A stretch of 64,000 bases of DNA from Arthrobacter gallicola (GCF_014836775.1 NZ_JACSQD010000003.1:427964-491963), one strand, 5' to 3'. Counted from the stretch's first letter, positions 20,175 through 31,318 are shown. Notes: a model not told the origin generated them from the letters alone. Made by a program: numbers and translations.

Positions 20175-21178
20175 TGCAGCTCGCCGTGCCTGTTGCGGCC
20201 GCATTCCTGGCCAGCCTCCTGCTGCCGTTCGCCTTTATTCCGCTGCTGCGCCGGCTGGGAGTTGTGGACGTGCCCAACGAGCGGTCCTCGCACACCAAGG
20301 TTGTCATCCGCGGCGTGGGCGCCACCATAGCCGCCGGAGTCCTGCTGGGCCTGGCCGCGTCCCTGCTGACGGGCTACGTGGCCGTGGACCGGTCCCTGGT
20401 CCTGGTGCTGATGGCCGTGATTGCCGCGGCTTCGCTGCTTGGCTGGATTGAGGACTTCCGCGGTTTGTCCGTCCGGGTCCGTTTCGGCCTGCAGCTGCTC
20501 ATCGGGGCCGCCGGTACGACGGCACTGGCAGCCTCTTTGGGGCAGAGCTTCTGGTGGGTCCCGGTGGGGACCCTGGTGATCGCCGCGTACATCAATGTGG
20601 CGAACTTTATGGACGGTGTAAACGGGATTTCCGGACTGCACGGCGTAACCGTCGGCCTGCTCTACGCGGCGAGCGGTGTGCTGTCCGACCAGGTGTGGCT
20701 GACTGCCGCCGGCGCGGTGATCGCCGCTGCCTTCGCAGCGTTCCTGCCCTGGAACCTGGGCCGGGGGTCAGTCTTTATGGGCGACGTCGGCAGTTACCTG
20801 CTGGGCGCCGCTGTTGCCGGCACCGCCGTCGCGGCCTTCCTAGCCGGCGTGTATATCGAGTATCTGCTCTTTCCCATCCTGATCTATGTCCTTGATACAT
20901 TCACCACACTCGTCCGCCGGATCTGGCGGCAGGAACGCTGGTACGCGGCACACCGCCAGCATGTCTACCAGCGGCTGACCGACGCGGGACTGAGCCACGT
21001 GCAGTCAGCGGTGCTGGTGACACTGTGCACGGCAGCAGTCGGCGCCACGGGCCTTGTGACCGGCGGATCCAGCTGGGGAGTTACCGCAGCAGGCACAGCC
21101 TTCGTAGCCGCAGTGGCAGGCTTTTACCTGGCTTCCCCGCGGCTGGTTGCCCGGCTGCGTGCCCGGACCCGGACCTGA
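20174..21178 (+). CDS. WecA/MraY-type undecaprenyl-phosphate sugar-1-phosphate transferase
   Basis: 334 residues, about ten membrane helices. Family GT4 polyprenyl-phosphate transferase, which starts lipid-linked glycan synthesis. Conserved pieces: VPNERSSHTKVVIRGVG, WIEDFRGLSVRVRF (Mg2+ D-D-type region), NVANFMDGVNGISGLHG (catalytic N-F-M-D-G-x-N-G-I), VFMGDVGSYLLG and the cytosolic loop ERWYAAHRQHVYQRL with the H-x-H-x-Y-type motif. In the actinobacterial core order this position before the atp operon is held by wecA/rfe. It may initiate teichoic-acid, arabinogalactan-like or secondary wall glycans. Which sugar is transferred is not certain. Confidence 0.9.
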   Translation: MQLAVPVAAAFLASLLLPFAFIPLLRRLGVVDVPNERSSHTKVVIRGVGATIAAGVLLGLAASLLTGYVAVDRSLVLVLMAVIAAASLLGWIEDFRGLSVRVRFGLQLLIGAAGTTALAASLGQSFWWVPVGTLVIAAYINVANFMDGVNGISGLHGVTVGLLYAASGVLSDQVWLTAAGAVIAAAFAAFLPWNLGRGSVFMGDVGSYLLGAAVAGTAVAAFLAGVYIEYLLFPILIYVLDTFTTLVRRIWRQERWYAAHRQHVYQRLTDAGLSHVQSAVLVTLCTAAVGATGLVTGGSSWGVTAAGTAFVAAVAGFYLASPRLVARLRARTRT

Positions 21179-21215
21179 GAACCGGGGCCGGGGGAGGGGC
21201 TGTGTCACGGGGCAG

Positions 21216-21233
21216 TTCTATGTGCTGTAGAAT
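21216..21233 (+). promoter_or_regulatory. Possible atp operon promoter with overlapping dyad
   Basis: TAGAAT (21228-21233) is a good -10 hexamer about 75 bp before the first gene of the ATP synthase operon. It overlaps an inverted repeat TTCTA-N7-TAGAA (21216-21232). No clear -35. Confidence 0.35.
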
Positions 21234-21305
21234 TCAAACGTCGCCTCGATCCGTTATGCGACGACGCTATATTTCCTCACAAAGCACAAGGATGATCCTC
21301 CAGCC

Positions 21306-21797
21306 ATGAGCCCAGCAGAAGGCCCACGCGCTTCGCGGCTCAGTGTTTCCGGCCCCACAGCGGCGCCGTGGCTGAATATTCTCAAAGCCTGCCTCCTCTG
21401 GACCGGGATTCCGGCCGCTGCCGCCGCGGCAGCTGCTTTCCTGGCCGCCGGTGCTCCCGGTGCGGCCAGTGTCGCTTCGGGATGGCTTCTGATAGCTCTC
21501 TTCTTTGGAATCAGCCTGCTTGTCGGGCACGTGGTGGGACGGAAAAACCCCTCCGGCGCCATCGGAATGTTTGCCGTAACGTATGCCGTCAAAGTCGTCG
21601 GTTTTGCGGTAATTCTCTGGCTGGTTGGAAAACCTGCATGGCTTGAGGGCCCGTGGTTCTTCTATACGGCCATCGGCACCGTGGTGCTGTGGCAGACGGC
21701 TGAGGTCATCGCTTTTTCACGCACCCGCCACCTTATTTATTCGGATGCTCCAGCGAGCCCGGATAACTCAGCGAAAGGAATCTCCGGTGCCGGCTAA
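21306..21797 (+). CDS. AtpI-like four-helix membrane protein
   Basis: 163 residues with four predicted membrane helices (about 25-50, 57-75, 87-108, 115-135). The position directly ahead of the ATP synthase genes and the four-helix plan fit ATP synthase protein I, which helps assemble the c-ring or import Mg2+ in other bacteria. Sequence similarity to characterised AtpI is weak, so this rests largely on context (the counterpart in M. tuberculosis order is Rv1303). The 3' end overlaps the next gene by 11 bp. Confidence 0.7.
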   Translation: MSPAEGPRASRLSVSGPTAAPWLNILKACLLWTGIPAAAAAAAAFLAAGAPGAASVASGWLLIALFFGISLLVGHVVGRKNPSGAIGMFAVTYAVKVVGFAVILWLVGKPAWLEGPWFFYTAIGTVVLWQTAEVIAFSRTRHLIYSDAPASPDNSAKGISGAG

Positions 21798-22065
21798 TCG
21801 CAGGAATAAAGACGCCGACCAGGTTCCCGCGGCTTTTCAGGCGCCAACGAAAAAGTCACGCGCGGTCCTCCAGTATGTCCTGTCCGGAATCCTTGCCCTG
21901 GGTTTGATAGGGTGGGGGCTGGACAGTCTTCTGGGGACCCGCTGGATTCTATTTGCAGGTATCGCTCTGGGCGGTGTCAGCGGTTATTACACAGCTGCCG
22001 CCCACGGGCTCACTTCCACCAAGCCACTACCGCCCAAGGGTGGAAAACGGCCGGATGAGGGTTAG
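21787..22065 (+). CDS. AtpZ/AtpI-family small membrane protein
   Basis: 92 residues from GTG at 21787, preceded by AAAGGA at suitable spacing. A charged N-terminus (about 27 residues) is followed by two hydrophobic helices around VLQYVLSGILALGLIGWGL and WILFAGIALGGVSGYYTAAA, the pattern of AtpZ/AtpQ-type proteins linked to F1Fo assembly. It overlaps the previous gene, so the two are probably translationally coupled. AtpZ and AtpI form a cation channel in some bacteria; that role here is inference. Confidence 0.75.
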   Translation: MPANRRNKDADQVPAAFQAPTKKSRAVLQYVLSGILALGLIGWGLDSLLGTRWILFAGIALGGVSGYYTAAAHGLTSTKPLPPKGGKRPDEG

Positions 22066-22159
22066 AGACATTAATGTCACAAAACTTAGTACACGGGTGC
22101 ATGAGCCATGTGCCCGCCAATGAAATGCCCAACGATGGACACAGCAGAGAGGAAACGCG

Positions 22160-22966
22160 TTGATCGCGCTTGCGCTTCCCGCCGCCAATGAAGAGGGATT
22201 TGTTCCACCCACCCTCGAAGACATGCACCTCCCTGAGATCCTCCCCTGGGGCGCCCCGTACGGAGACGGGTTTGGAAAGCAGATGCTGCTTATCCTCATC
22301 TCGGTCGTCATTCTCGGATGGTTCTTCATAGTCGCAGCACGCAAGGGACAGATGGTCCCGGGCCGGCTGCAGTTCCTGGGCGAAGCGAGCTACAACTTCG
22401 TCCGGAACTCGATCGGCCGCGACATCATCGGTGAAAAGGACTTCCGTCCCTACACTCCGCTGCTGTTCTCGCTCTTCTTCTTTATCCTGATCAACAACCT
22501 GTGGGGCAGCATCCCGCTGGCACAGCTGCCCACCACCTCGCACGTTGGTACGGCGTATGCGCTTGCAGCGATTGTTTACTTCACGTGGATCATCCTGGGC
22601 ATCAAGAAGCACGGCATCAAGTACTTCAAGTACGCAACCGTTCCGTCCGGTGTTCCGATTGCGATCCTGCCGCTGGTAGTCCTGATCGAAATCATCTCGA
22701 CCTTCCTGGTCCGGCCGATAACGCACAGCCTCCGTCTCTTCGCAACGATGCTCTCAGGCCACCTGATCATCATGCTCTCCGCTGCCGGCACCGAGTTCCT
22801 GCTGCTGGAAGCTGAAGGACTGCTCAAGCCCCTCGGTGTCCTGACCCTGGTCGGCGGCGTCGCAATGTTCTTGTTCGAAGTTCTGATCCAGGTCCTGCAG
22901 GCCTATGTCTTTACCCTGCTGACCGCGATCTACATCCAAGGCTCCATCGCAGCTGCGGAACACTAA
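22160..22966 (+). CDS. atpB: ATP synthase Fo subunit a
   Basis: 268 residues from TTG at 22160, chosen for the strong GAGAGGAAA 6 nt upstream and correct N-terminal length. Proton-channel subunit facing the c-ring. The essential arginine lies in THSLRLFATMLSGHL, with the usual following helix LQAYVFTLLTAIYIQ. Five to six membrane helices. A run of C then G (22971-22986) downstream could form a short stem between atpB and atpE, possibly tuning the much higher atpE output. Confidence 0.97.
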   Translation: MIALALPAANEEGFVPPTLEDMHLPEILPWGAPYGDGFGKQMLLILISVVILGWFFIVAARKGQMVPGRLQFLGEASYNFVRNSIGRDIIGEKDFRPYTPLLFSLFFFILINNLWGSIPLAQLPTTSHVGTAYALAAIVYFTWIILGIKKHGIKYFKYATVPSGVPIAILPLVVLIEIISTFLVRPITHSLRLFATMLSGHLIIMLSAAGTEFLLLEAEGLLKPLGVLTLVGGVAMFLFEVLIQVLQAYVFTLLTAIYIQGSIAAAEH

Positions 22967-23038
22967 AGCCTCCCCTCCCCAGGGGAACCCCCTGAACCAA
23001 CAACCTGCCTGCGGGCATCTTGAAAGGAACAAGCCAAA

Positions 23039-23254
23039 ATGATTGGTGAAATCAACGGCAACATCAACCTCGTCGGCTACGGCCTCTCCGCCATCGGCGG
23101 CGCCATCGGCGTGGGTCTGGTCTTCGCTGCTTACATCAACGGCGTTGCACGCCAGCCTGAAGCTCAGCGTGTTCTGCAGCCGATCGCGTTCCTGGGCCTG
23201 GCCCTGACCGAAGCCCTCGCCATCCTTGGTCTGGTTTTCGCGTTCGTCCTCTAA
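23039..23254 (+). CDS. atpE: ATP synthase Fo subunit c
   Basis: 71 residues, two membrane helices forming the c-ring. The helix-1 glycine-rich stretch [24 protein letters not shown] ends in the R-Q-P loop that touches F1, and Glu58 in [10 protein letters not shown] is the proton-carrying carboxylate. It lacks the extra polar residues of Na+-type rings, so H+ coupling is expected. TTGAAAGGAAC precedes the ATG. Diarylquinoline drugs bind this subunit in mycobacteria. Confidence 0.97.
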   Translation: MIGEINGNINLVGYGLSAIGGAIGVGLVFAAYINGVARQPEAQRVLQPIAFLGLALTEALAILGLVFAFVL

Positions 23255-23295
23255 CTTCAGCGCGTTTTTCCCTACCAAGTAGATAGGACGGATGA

Positions 23296-23849
<554 letters not shown>

Positions 23850-23850
<1 letters not shown>

Positions 23851-24665
23851 TGGCAGGTATATCGAGCGAGTCACTGGCAGCAGCCCAGGGTCAGTTGGAA
23901 GCACGGCTTCCGCACGCGACCCTTGGTCTGGCTGAGGAACTCTTTGGCATCCTGGGCCTGCTGGACGGCCAGACCGGCCTGCTTCGGGCCCTGACTGATC
24001 CGGCTCGGAATGGACAAGAGAAGGCAGCCCTGGTCTCCACACTGGTCGGCGGCAAGGTTTCGGCCGACGCCGAACAGATTGTTGCTTCATTGGTTGAATC
24101 CCGCTGGCGCGCACCGCGTGACCTCGGGGACGCTCTGGAAACCCTGGCTGCAACGGTTGTCTCCGCGGTCGCGGAAAACAAGGGACCGGGACTTTCCGGC
24201 CTTGAGGAACTGGAGGGCGACCTCTTCCGTTTCAACGAGACCGTGGCGTCCAACCATGACGTGCAGCGCGCGCTGTCCAACCCGCAGTCAAGCGCGGAGG
24301 CCAAGGCGGCGCTGGCACTGAAGCTGGTACCCGGTGCATCCGAGGCATCACAGGTATTGATCCGGCAGGCTGTTACCGCTCCCCGCGGACTCCGCCCCAC
24401 TGCACTGGTCACCCGGTTCCTGGAACTGGTCGCCGGACGGCAGCAGCGGTGGATCGCGGAGGTCCGGACCAGCCTTCCCCTGACCGAGGAGCAGCGCGCC
24501 CGGCTGCAGGCGTCCTTGAACGCCCTGTACGGCCGCGAGCTGAAGATCAACGCAACCGTCGATCCCTCGATCGTTGGCGGCATCCGGGTTACGGTGGGCG
24601 ATGAAGTCGTCGATTCCACCGTGGTGACCCGCCTGTCGGAACTGCGCCGGAAGCTCGCCGTTTAG
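23850..24665 (+). CDS. atpH: ATP synthase F1 subunit delta
   Basis: 271 residues, longer than the roughly 180 of E. coli and typical of actinobacteria that keep an N-terminal extension. Joins the b stalk to the top of F1. The C-terminal [23 protein letters not shown] is the OSCP/delta signature. Coupled to atpF by a one-base overlap. About 100 bp with weak structure (TCATCG/CGATGA at 24719-24738) separate it from atpA. Confidence 0.95.
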
Positions 24666-24766
24666 CCACCTTTATGGCGCAGGCGGGCCATGAGAAACAT
24701 TTGAGAACCAATCGAAGGTCATCGGCACCAAGCGATGATCACAACATAGGAGAGCAGGGACTGCAG

Positions 24767-26404
24767 ATGGCCGAATTGACCATCAACGCCGACGACGTCC
24801 GTAATGCGTTGAATGAATTTGCGGCGTCCTACGAACCCGGAAACGCAGAGCGCGTTGAAGTTGGCCGCGTAACCACCGCCAGCGACGGCATTGCCCGTGT
24901 GGAGGGCCTGCCCTCCGTGATGGCGAACGAGCTGCTTCGGTTTGAGGACGGCACGCTGGGCCTGGCCCAGAACCTCGACACCCGTGAAATCGGCGTCGTT
25001 GTGCTTGGCGATTTTGGCGGCATCGAAGAAGGCCAGGAAGTTCACCGCACCGGTGAAGTCCTGTCCGTCCCCGTCGGGGATGCCTTCCTGGGCCGCGTCG
25101 TCGATCCCCTGGGTGAGCCCATGGATGACATGGGACCGATCCAGGCGGAAGCCCGCCGTGCCCTGGAACTCCAGGCGCCGGGCGTTACCCAGCGTAAGTC
25201 GGTTCACGAACCGCTTCAGACCGGCCTGAAGGCTATCGACGCGATGATCCCGGTCGGCCGCGGCCAGCGCCAGCTGATCATTGGTGACCGCAAGACGGGC
25301 AAGACTGCCCTCGCCGTCGACACCATCCTGAACCAGCGGGCCAACTGGGCCTCGGGCGACACCAACAAGCAGGTGCGCTGCATCTACGTGGCCATCGGCC
25401 AGAAGGCGTCCACGATCGCTGAGATCAAGCGGACCCTCGAAGATGCCGGCGCCATGGAGTACACCACGATCGTGGCCTCCCCGGCGTCCGACCCCGCAGG
25501 CTTCAAGTACCTGGCACCGTACGCCGGCTCGGCTATCGGCCAGCACTGGATGTACGGCGGCAAGCACGTTCTGATCATCTTTGATGATCTGTCGAAGCAG
25601 GCCGAAGCCTACCGTGCAGTGTCGCTGCTGCTGCGCCGCCCGCCGGGACGCGAAGCCTACCCGGGCGACGTTTTCTACTTGCACTCCCGCCTGCTGGAGC
25701 GTTGCGCAAAGCTCTCCGACGAGCTCGGCGCAGGCTCGATGACCGGCCTGCCGATCATCGAAACCAAGGCAAACGACGTCTCGGCCTACATCCCGACCAA
25801 CGTCATCTCCATCACCGACGGCCAGATCTTCCTGCAGTCGGACCTCTTCAACGCCAACCAGCGCCCCGCAGTGGACGTCGGTATCTCGGTGTCCCGCGTT
25901 GGCGGTGCCGCCCAGCAGAAGGCGATGAAGAAGGTCTCCGGTACCTTGAAGCTGGAACTGGCCCAGTACCGCGACATGCAGGCATTCGCCATGTTTGCCT
26001 CGGACCTGGATGCGGCTTCCCGCCAGCAGCTGACCCGCGGCGCACGCCTGATGGAACTGCTGAAGCAGGGCCAGTACGCACCCTTCCCGGTCGAAGACCA
26101 GGTTGTGTCCATCTGGGCCGGCACCAACGGTTACCTCGACGACGTTCCGGTGGAAGATGTCCGCCGCTTCGAAGCCGAGTTCCTTGACCACGTCCGCCAC
26201 TCTTCGAAGGTCCTCACCGTTCTGGCTGAGACCAACAAGCTCGAAGATTCCACGGTGGACGAACTCAAGACCCTTATCACCGACTTCAAGCAGGGTTTCT
26301 TCGGCGAAGGTGACAACCGCATGGTTGCCGCCGGACACGAGGAAGCTGCGGCTCTGGACGGGGATGCAGTCGACCAGGAAAAGATCGTCAAGCAGAAGCG
26401 CTAG
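24767..26404 (+). CDS. atpA: ATP synthase F1 subunit alpha
   Basis: 545 residues from ATG at 24767 ([13 protein letters not shown]). An upstream in-frame ATG would add 31 residues unlike any family member. Non-catalytic nucleotide-binding subunit: P-loop [33 protein letters not shown], and the signature [17 protein letters not shown]. The C-terminal tail after the family core is about 30 residues of acidic, lower-complexity sequence, as in other actinobacterial alphas. Confidence 0.97.
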   Translation: MAELTINADDVRNALNEFAASYEPGNAERVEVGRVTTASDGIARVEGLPSVMANELLRFEDGTLGLAQNLDTREIGVVVLGDFGGIEEGQEVHRTGEVLSVPVGDAFLGRVVDPLGEPMDDMGPIQAEARRALELQAPGVTQRKSVHEPLQTGLKAIDAMIPVGRGQRQLIIGDRKTGKTALAVDTILNQRANWASGDTNKQVRCIYVAIGQKASTIAEIKRTLEDAGAMEYTTIVASPASDPAGFKYLAPYAGSAIGQHWMYGGKHVLIIFDDLSKQAEAYRAVSLLLRRPPGREAYPGDVFYLHSRLLERCAKLSDELGAGSMTGLPIIETKANDVSAYIPTNVISITDGQIFLQSDLFNANQRPAVDVGISVSRVGGAAQQKAMKKVSGTLKLELAQYRDMQAFAMFASDLDAASRQQLTRGARLMELLKQGQYAPFPVEDQVVSIWAGTNGYLDDVPVEDVRRFEAEFLDHVRHSSKVLTVLAETNKLEDSTVDELKTLITDFKQGFFGEGDNRMVAAGHEEAAALDGDAVDQEKIVKQKR

Positions 26405-26417
26405 CGGCTTCCAGGTT

Positions 26418-26443
26418 CCGCGGCCGGTTCCCGCCGGCCGCGG
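26418..26443 (+). other. Intercistronic hairpin between atpA and atpG
   Basis: CCGCGGCCGG (26418-26427) and CCGGCCGCGG (26434-26443) make a perfect 10-bp stem with a 6-nt loop inside the operon. A second small repeat CCTAG/CTAGG follows just before the atpG ribosome site (GAAAGGAAAAG). It may be a processing or stability element setting subunit ratios, or a partial terminator. Confidence 0.55.
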
Positions 26444-26501
26444 CACCGCTGCCCCTTGCCGTAGCCCCTAGTTCAAAACACTAGGAACCGAAAGGAAAAG
26501 T

Positions 26502-27395
26502 ATGGGAGCCCAAATTCGGGTCTACCGCCAGAAGATCGCCTCGACCACGTCGATGCAGAAGATCTTCAAGGCGATGGAGCTGATTGCTGCCTCTCGCATT
26601 GGAAAGGCCCGCACCCGCGTAGCCGCGGCGCTGCCTTATTCCAACGCGATCACCCGTGCCGTTTCTGCTGTGGCGTCCCAGTCGGAGATCGATCACCCGC
26701 TGACGACCGAACCGGAGCAGATCCGCCGGGCGGCAGTGGTCGTTATGACTTCCGACCGTGGTCTTGCCGGGTCGTACTCCGCAGGCGTCCTGAAGCAGAG
26801 CGAATCACTGAATGAATTGCTCCGTGAAGAGGGCAAAGAAATCAAGACCTACCTGGTTGGACGCAAGGCCCAGGCGTACTACGACTTCCGTGACCGTGCT
26901 TATGAGCGCGTGTGGACCGGCGGTACGGATGCGCCCGAGTTTGAGACTGCCCGGGAAATCGGCAAAGCACTCCTCGATGACTTCAATACGGCCTACGAAG
27001 ACGGCGGCGTGGATGAAATCCACATCGTGTTCACGCGCTTCAAGTCCATGGTTGTCCAGGAACCTGGGGTCATCCGGCTCCTGCCGCTGGAAGTTGTCGA
27101 AGAAGAAGCAGGCGCTGAAACCGAGCTCCTGCCCCTCTACGAGTACGAGCCCGAGCCGGAGAAGGTCCTGGATGCCCTGCTGCCGCGCTACATCGAGTCG
27201 CGCATCTTCGCAGCAATGCTCCAGGCCGCCGCTTCCGAGCTCGCAGCCCGCCAGCGTGCCATGAAGTCCGCAGGGGACAACGCCTCCGACCTTATTAAGA
27301 AGTACACGCGACTTCGCAATAACGCCCGTCAGGCCGAAATCACCCAGGAACTCTCCGAGATCGTGGCAGGTGCGGACGCGCTCAGCGCTTCCTAG
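26502..27395 (+). CDS. atpG: ATP synthase F1 subunit gamma
   Basis: 297 residues. Central rotor shaft. The N-terminal helix [20 protein letters not shown] and the C-terminal signature [24 protein letters not shown] segment (residues 243-262) are typical; the region around [17 protein letters not shown] lies between. A short acidic insert (residues about 195-225, [20 protein letters not shown]) lengthens it relative to E. coli gamma. Confidence 0.97.
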   Translation: MGAQIRVYRQKIASTTSMQKIFKAMELIAASRIGKARTRVAAALPYSNAITRAVSAVASQSEIDHPLTTEPEQIRRAAVVVMTSDRGLAGSYSAGVLKQSESLNELLREEGKEIKTYLVGRKAQAYYDFRDRAYERVWTGGTDAPEFETAREIGKALLDDFNTAYEDGGVDEIHIVFTRFKSMVVQEPGVIRLLPLEVVEEEAGAETELLPLYEYEPEPEKVLDALLPRYIESRIFAAMLQAAASELAARQRAMKSAGDNASDLIKKYTRLRNNARQAEITQELSEIVAGADALSAS

Positions 27396-27453
27396 CCCGC
27401 AGGTCACGGACCAAGAGGTCCACCAGCAAAAACTTAGCCCACACGCCATCTAA

Positions 27454-28935
<1,482 letters not shown>

Positions 28936-28940
28936 GCCCC

Positions 28941-29234
28941 ATGGCTGAAACTGCTGAACTCGAAGTCGAAATTGTCGCGGCAGATCACTTTGTGTGGTCC
29001 GGTGCGGCGAAGATGGTCAAGGCACGCACCGCGGACGGCGAAATCGGGATCCTTCCCGGCCACTCTCCGGTGCTGGCGATCCTGGCCGAAGGCGAGCTGG
29101 CCATCGAGCCGGTGTCCGGCAGCCGGATCACGGTTGGGGTCGACGGCGGTTTCTTCTCCGTTGACAGCAACCGCGTGGTCATTGTCGCGGATAACGCGCA
29201 GTTGAACGACGCAGCCAACGCTGGGACCCGCTGA
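28941..29234 (+). CDS. atpC: ATP synthase F1 subunit epsilon, lacking the C-terminal helical domain
   Basis: 97 residues from ATG at 28941, 5 bp after atpD. Contains the N-terminal beta-sandwich (GEIGILPGHSPVLAILAEG and DGGFFSVDSNRVVIVADNA) and then ends, whereas E. coli epsilon (about 139 residues) has a further two-helix domain that can insert into F1 and inhibit it. The shortened form is seen in some related actinobacteria. It implies that the enzyme is not inhibited by epsilon in the usual way. Confidence 0.93.
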   Translation: MAETAELEVEIVAADHFVWSGAAKMVKARTADGEIGILPGHSPVLAILAEGELAIEPVSGSRITVGVDGGFFSVDSNRVVIVADNAQLNDAANAGTR

Positions 29235-29243
29235 CCCTAACCA

Positions 29244-29672
29244 ATGGACAGTACCTACGTGTTCCTTGCACTGGCAGCGCTCTTCGCTCTGCTGGCCCTG
29301 GCAACGGCACTTTTCTGGGTACGCCGCACACAGCTGCGGCGTACCCTGGGTACCTTTGACGCCTCCATTTGCCTCCCGCCCGGCGGGTGGCGGATGGGGG
29401 TTTGCCGTTATACGGACACCCATCTTGAGTGGCTTCGCCTGCTCTCGCTGAGTCCGCGCCCGCCGTACCGGTTCCTCCGGAGCTCCCTGGAAATCAAGGG
29501 GTGGCGCCAGCCCACAGAGGCTGAGCGGGCCCGGATCCAGCCGGGTGCTCTGGTGGTAACGCTCGAGTACGAGGGGCGGGAACTGCTGATCGCGATGAAG
29601 TACGAGGTCTACACGGGCCTGTCCTCCTGGCTGGAGGCCGGACCGGTGATTGGTATCGGTACCTGGCGCTAG
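29244..29672 (+). CDS. DUF2550 membrane-anchored protein
   Basis: 142 residues: one N-terminal membrane helix (about 5-26), then a compact beta-rich soluble part (CRYTDTHLEWLRLLSLSPRPP and TLEYEGRELLIAMKYEVYTG). DUF2550 genes follow atpC in many actinobacteria (Rv1312 in M. tuberculosis), so it may belong to the ATP synthase unit, but no function is established. It starts 9 bp after atpC with a weak ribosome site and is followed by a strong terminator. Confidence 0.85.
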   Translation: MDSTYVFLALAALFALLALATALFWVRRTQLRRTLGTFDASICLPPGGWRMGVCRYTDTHLEWLRLLSLSPRPPYRFLRSSLEIKGWRQPTEAERARIQPGALVVTLEYEGRELLIAMKYEVYTGLSSWLEAGPVIGIGTWR

Positions 29673-29693
29673 CCGCCCGGTTCTTGGAACGCA

Positions 29694-29727
29694 CGAAGGC
29701 GCAGGGAAATTGATCCCTGCGCCTTCG
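29694..29727 (+). terminator. Terminator ending the ATP synthase operon
   Basis: CGAAGGCGCAGGGA (29694-29707) and TCCCTGCGCCTTCG (29714-29727) form a perfect 14-bp stem with loop AATTGA, 21 bp after the DUF2550 stop. No U-tract. Confidence 0.85.
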
Positions 29728-29768
29728 GCGTATCCTCCCTGAGTGCATGGCGGGGGAGTGCCGCGTCC

Positions 29769-29780
29769 TAGTATGGAGGG
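29769..29780 (+). promoter_or_regulatory. murA -10 element, leaderless arrangement
   Basis: TAGTAT (29769-29774) plus six bases (GGAGGG) puts the expected transcription start on the murA ATG. GGAGGG abuts the ATG too closely to act as a ribosome site. Confidence 0.6.
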
Positions 29781-31046
29781 ATGGAAGACGTCATTGTTGT
29801 CACCGGTCCCTGCACGCTCAACGGCTCGGTGACAGTCCCCGGGGCGAAGAACAGCGTACTGAAACTCATGGCAGCTACGCTGCTGGCCGAGGGACGCTCC
29901 ACCATCACGAATGTGCCAAACATTCAGGACGTCTGGATCATGGCCGAACTGCTCCGCCGGCTGGGCTGCGCGGTGGACTACGACGCCGATGCCGGCGAGG
30001 TGCGGATTGAGGTCCCCGACGTCCCGGGGCATCAGGCCGACTACGATCTGGTGCGCGCCATGCGTGCGTCCATCTCCGTGCTGGGACCCCTGGTGGCACG
30101 GTGCAGGCGTGCCGAAGTGGCGCTGCCGGGCGGCGATGCCATTGGGTCGCGCGGGCTCGATATGCACCGGGCCGGGCTCGAGGCCATGGGAACCACCATC
30201 ACCATCGACCACGGCTATCTCGTAGCCTCGGTTCCGCAGGGACTGCAGGGAGCCCGGCACATCCTTGACTTCCCGTCGGTGGGCGCCACGGAGAACATCA
30301 TGATGGCGGCCACGCTGGCCCGCGGCACCACCGTGATCGACAACGCGGCACGGGAACCGGAAATTACCGACATCGCCGAAATGCTCAATGCAATGGGTGC
30401 CAGGATCAGCGGCCTCGGGACCAACACGCTGACGATTGAAGGCGTGGAAAAACTCACTCCGGTGGAACACCGGGTGGTGCCGGACCGCATCGTCGCCGGC
30501 ACCTGGGCCTTCGCTGCCGCGGTCACCGGCGGCAGCATCGAAGTGCGCCGCGCGGATCCGGGAGCGTTGACAGTCGTCCTGGACAAGCTGGTGCAGGCCG
30601 GTTGCGCGGTTGAACTCGCAGAGGACGGTTTTACCGTCAAGGGTCCGTCCCGTCCGGAACCGATCAACGTGTCCACCCTGCCGTACCCGGGTTTCCCCAC
30701 GGATCTGCAGCCCTTCGTTGTGGCACTTAACGCTGTGTCCACCGGCTCTGGCATGGTGACCGAGAACGTTTTTGAAGCCCGCTGGGGATTCACTTCGGAG
30801 CTGGCACGGCTGGGGGCAGTGGTCCGGCTCGACGGACACCATGCCCTGATCCAGGGCGTGCCGCGGCTGTCCGGCGCCCCGGTGGAAGCCAACGACATCC
30901 GGGCCGGCGCTGCCCTGGTGATTGCCGGTCTGGCGGCTGAAGGAACCACGGAGGTCCGCGGGGTGGACCACATCGACCGCGGCTATGAGCGTTTTATGGA
31001 GAGCCTGCGCGGGCTCGGTGCCAACGTTATGCGGCGCCGGAGTTAG
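29781..31046 (+). CDS. murA: UDP-N-acetylglucosamine 1-carboxyvinyltransferase, Asp-type active site
   Basis: 421 residues. First committed step of peptidoglycan synthesis, adding enolpyruvate from PEP to UDP-GlcNAc. The EPT fold is complete (VPGAKNSVLKLMAATLL at the N-terminus, FPTDLQPFVVALN and the HIDRGYERFMESLRGLGA end). The active-site loop reads PGGDAIGSRGLDMH: the cysteine of E. coli (C115) is Asp119 here (codon 30135-30137). The same change in mycobacteria gives natural fosfomycin resistance while keeping activity. Its own transcription unit, flanked by terminators. Confidence 0.97.
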   Translation: MEDVIVVTGPCTLNGSVTVPGAKNSVLKLMAATLLAEGRSTITNVPNIQDVWIMAELLRRLGCAVDYDADAGEVRIEVPDVPGHQADYDLVRAMRASISVLGPLVARCRRAEVALPGGDAIGSRGLDMHRAGLEAMGTTITIDHGYLVASVPQGLQGARHILDFPSVGATENIMMAATLARGTTVIDNAAREPEITDIAEMLNAMGARISGLGTNTLTIEGVEKLTPVEHRVVPDRIVAGTWAFAAAVTGGSIEVRRADPGALTVVLDKLVQAGCAVELAEDGFTVKGPSRPEPINVSTLPYPGFPTDLQPFVVALNAVSTGSGMVTENVFEARWGFTSELARLGAVVRLDGHHALIQGVPRLSGAPVEANDIRAGAALVIAGLAAEGTTEVRGVDHIDRGYERFMESLRGLGANVMRRRS

Positions 31047-31066
31047 TTTTCGGCGGCGGGAAGAAA

Positions 31067-31104
31067 CACTAAAGGCGGGAACCAAATGGTTCCCGCCTTT
31101 AGTG
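31067..31104. terminator. Bidirectional terminator between murA and csp
   Basis: CACTAAAGGCGGGAACC (31067-31083) and its exact complement (31088-31104) give a 17-bp perfect stem with loop AAAT between convergent genes. On minus it is followed by TTTCTTCC, a weak U-rich run. Confidence 0.9.
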
Positions 31105-31114
31105 TGCGAAAAGT

Positions 31115-31318
31115 TTAGACGGCGGTAACGCCGGTGGCCTGGGGGCCCTTGGCGCCCTGGCCGATCTCGAACTGAACGCGCTGGTTTTCGTCGAGGGTCT
31201 TGAACCCGTTCGACTGGATTTCCGAGTAGTGGACGAAAACGTCTCCATCGGAATCATCCGGAGTAATGAAGCCGAAACCCTTTTCGGCGTTAAACCATTT
31301 TACGGTTCCCTGTGCCAT
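31115..31318 (-). CDS. CspA-family cold shock protein
   Basis: 67 residues, single cold-shock domain that binds single-stranded nucleic acid. RNP1 [10 protein letters not shown] and RNP2 DVFVHYSEI are intact, and the N-terminal [14 protein letters not shown] is canonical. AAAGGAG lies 8 nt before the ATG. The mRNA appears to have a long leader containing a stable stem. Confidence 0.97.
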   Translation of the reverse strand: MAQGTVKWFNAEKGFGFITPDDSDGDVFVHYSEIQSNGFKTLDENQRVQFEIGQGAKGPQATGVTAV

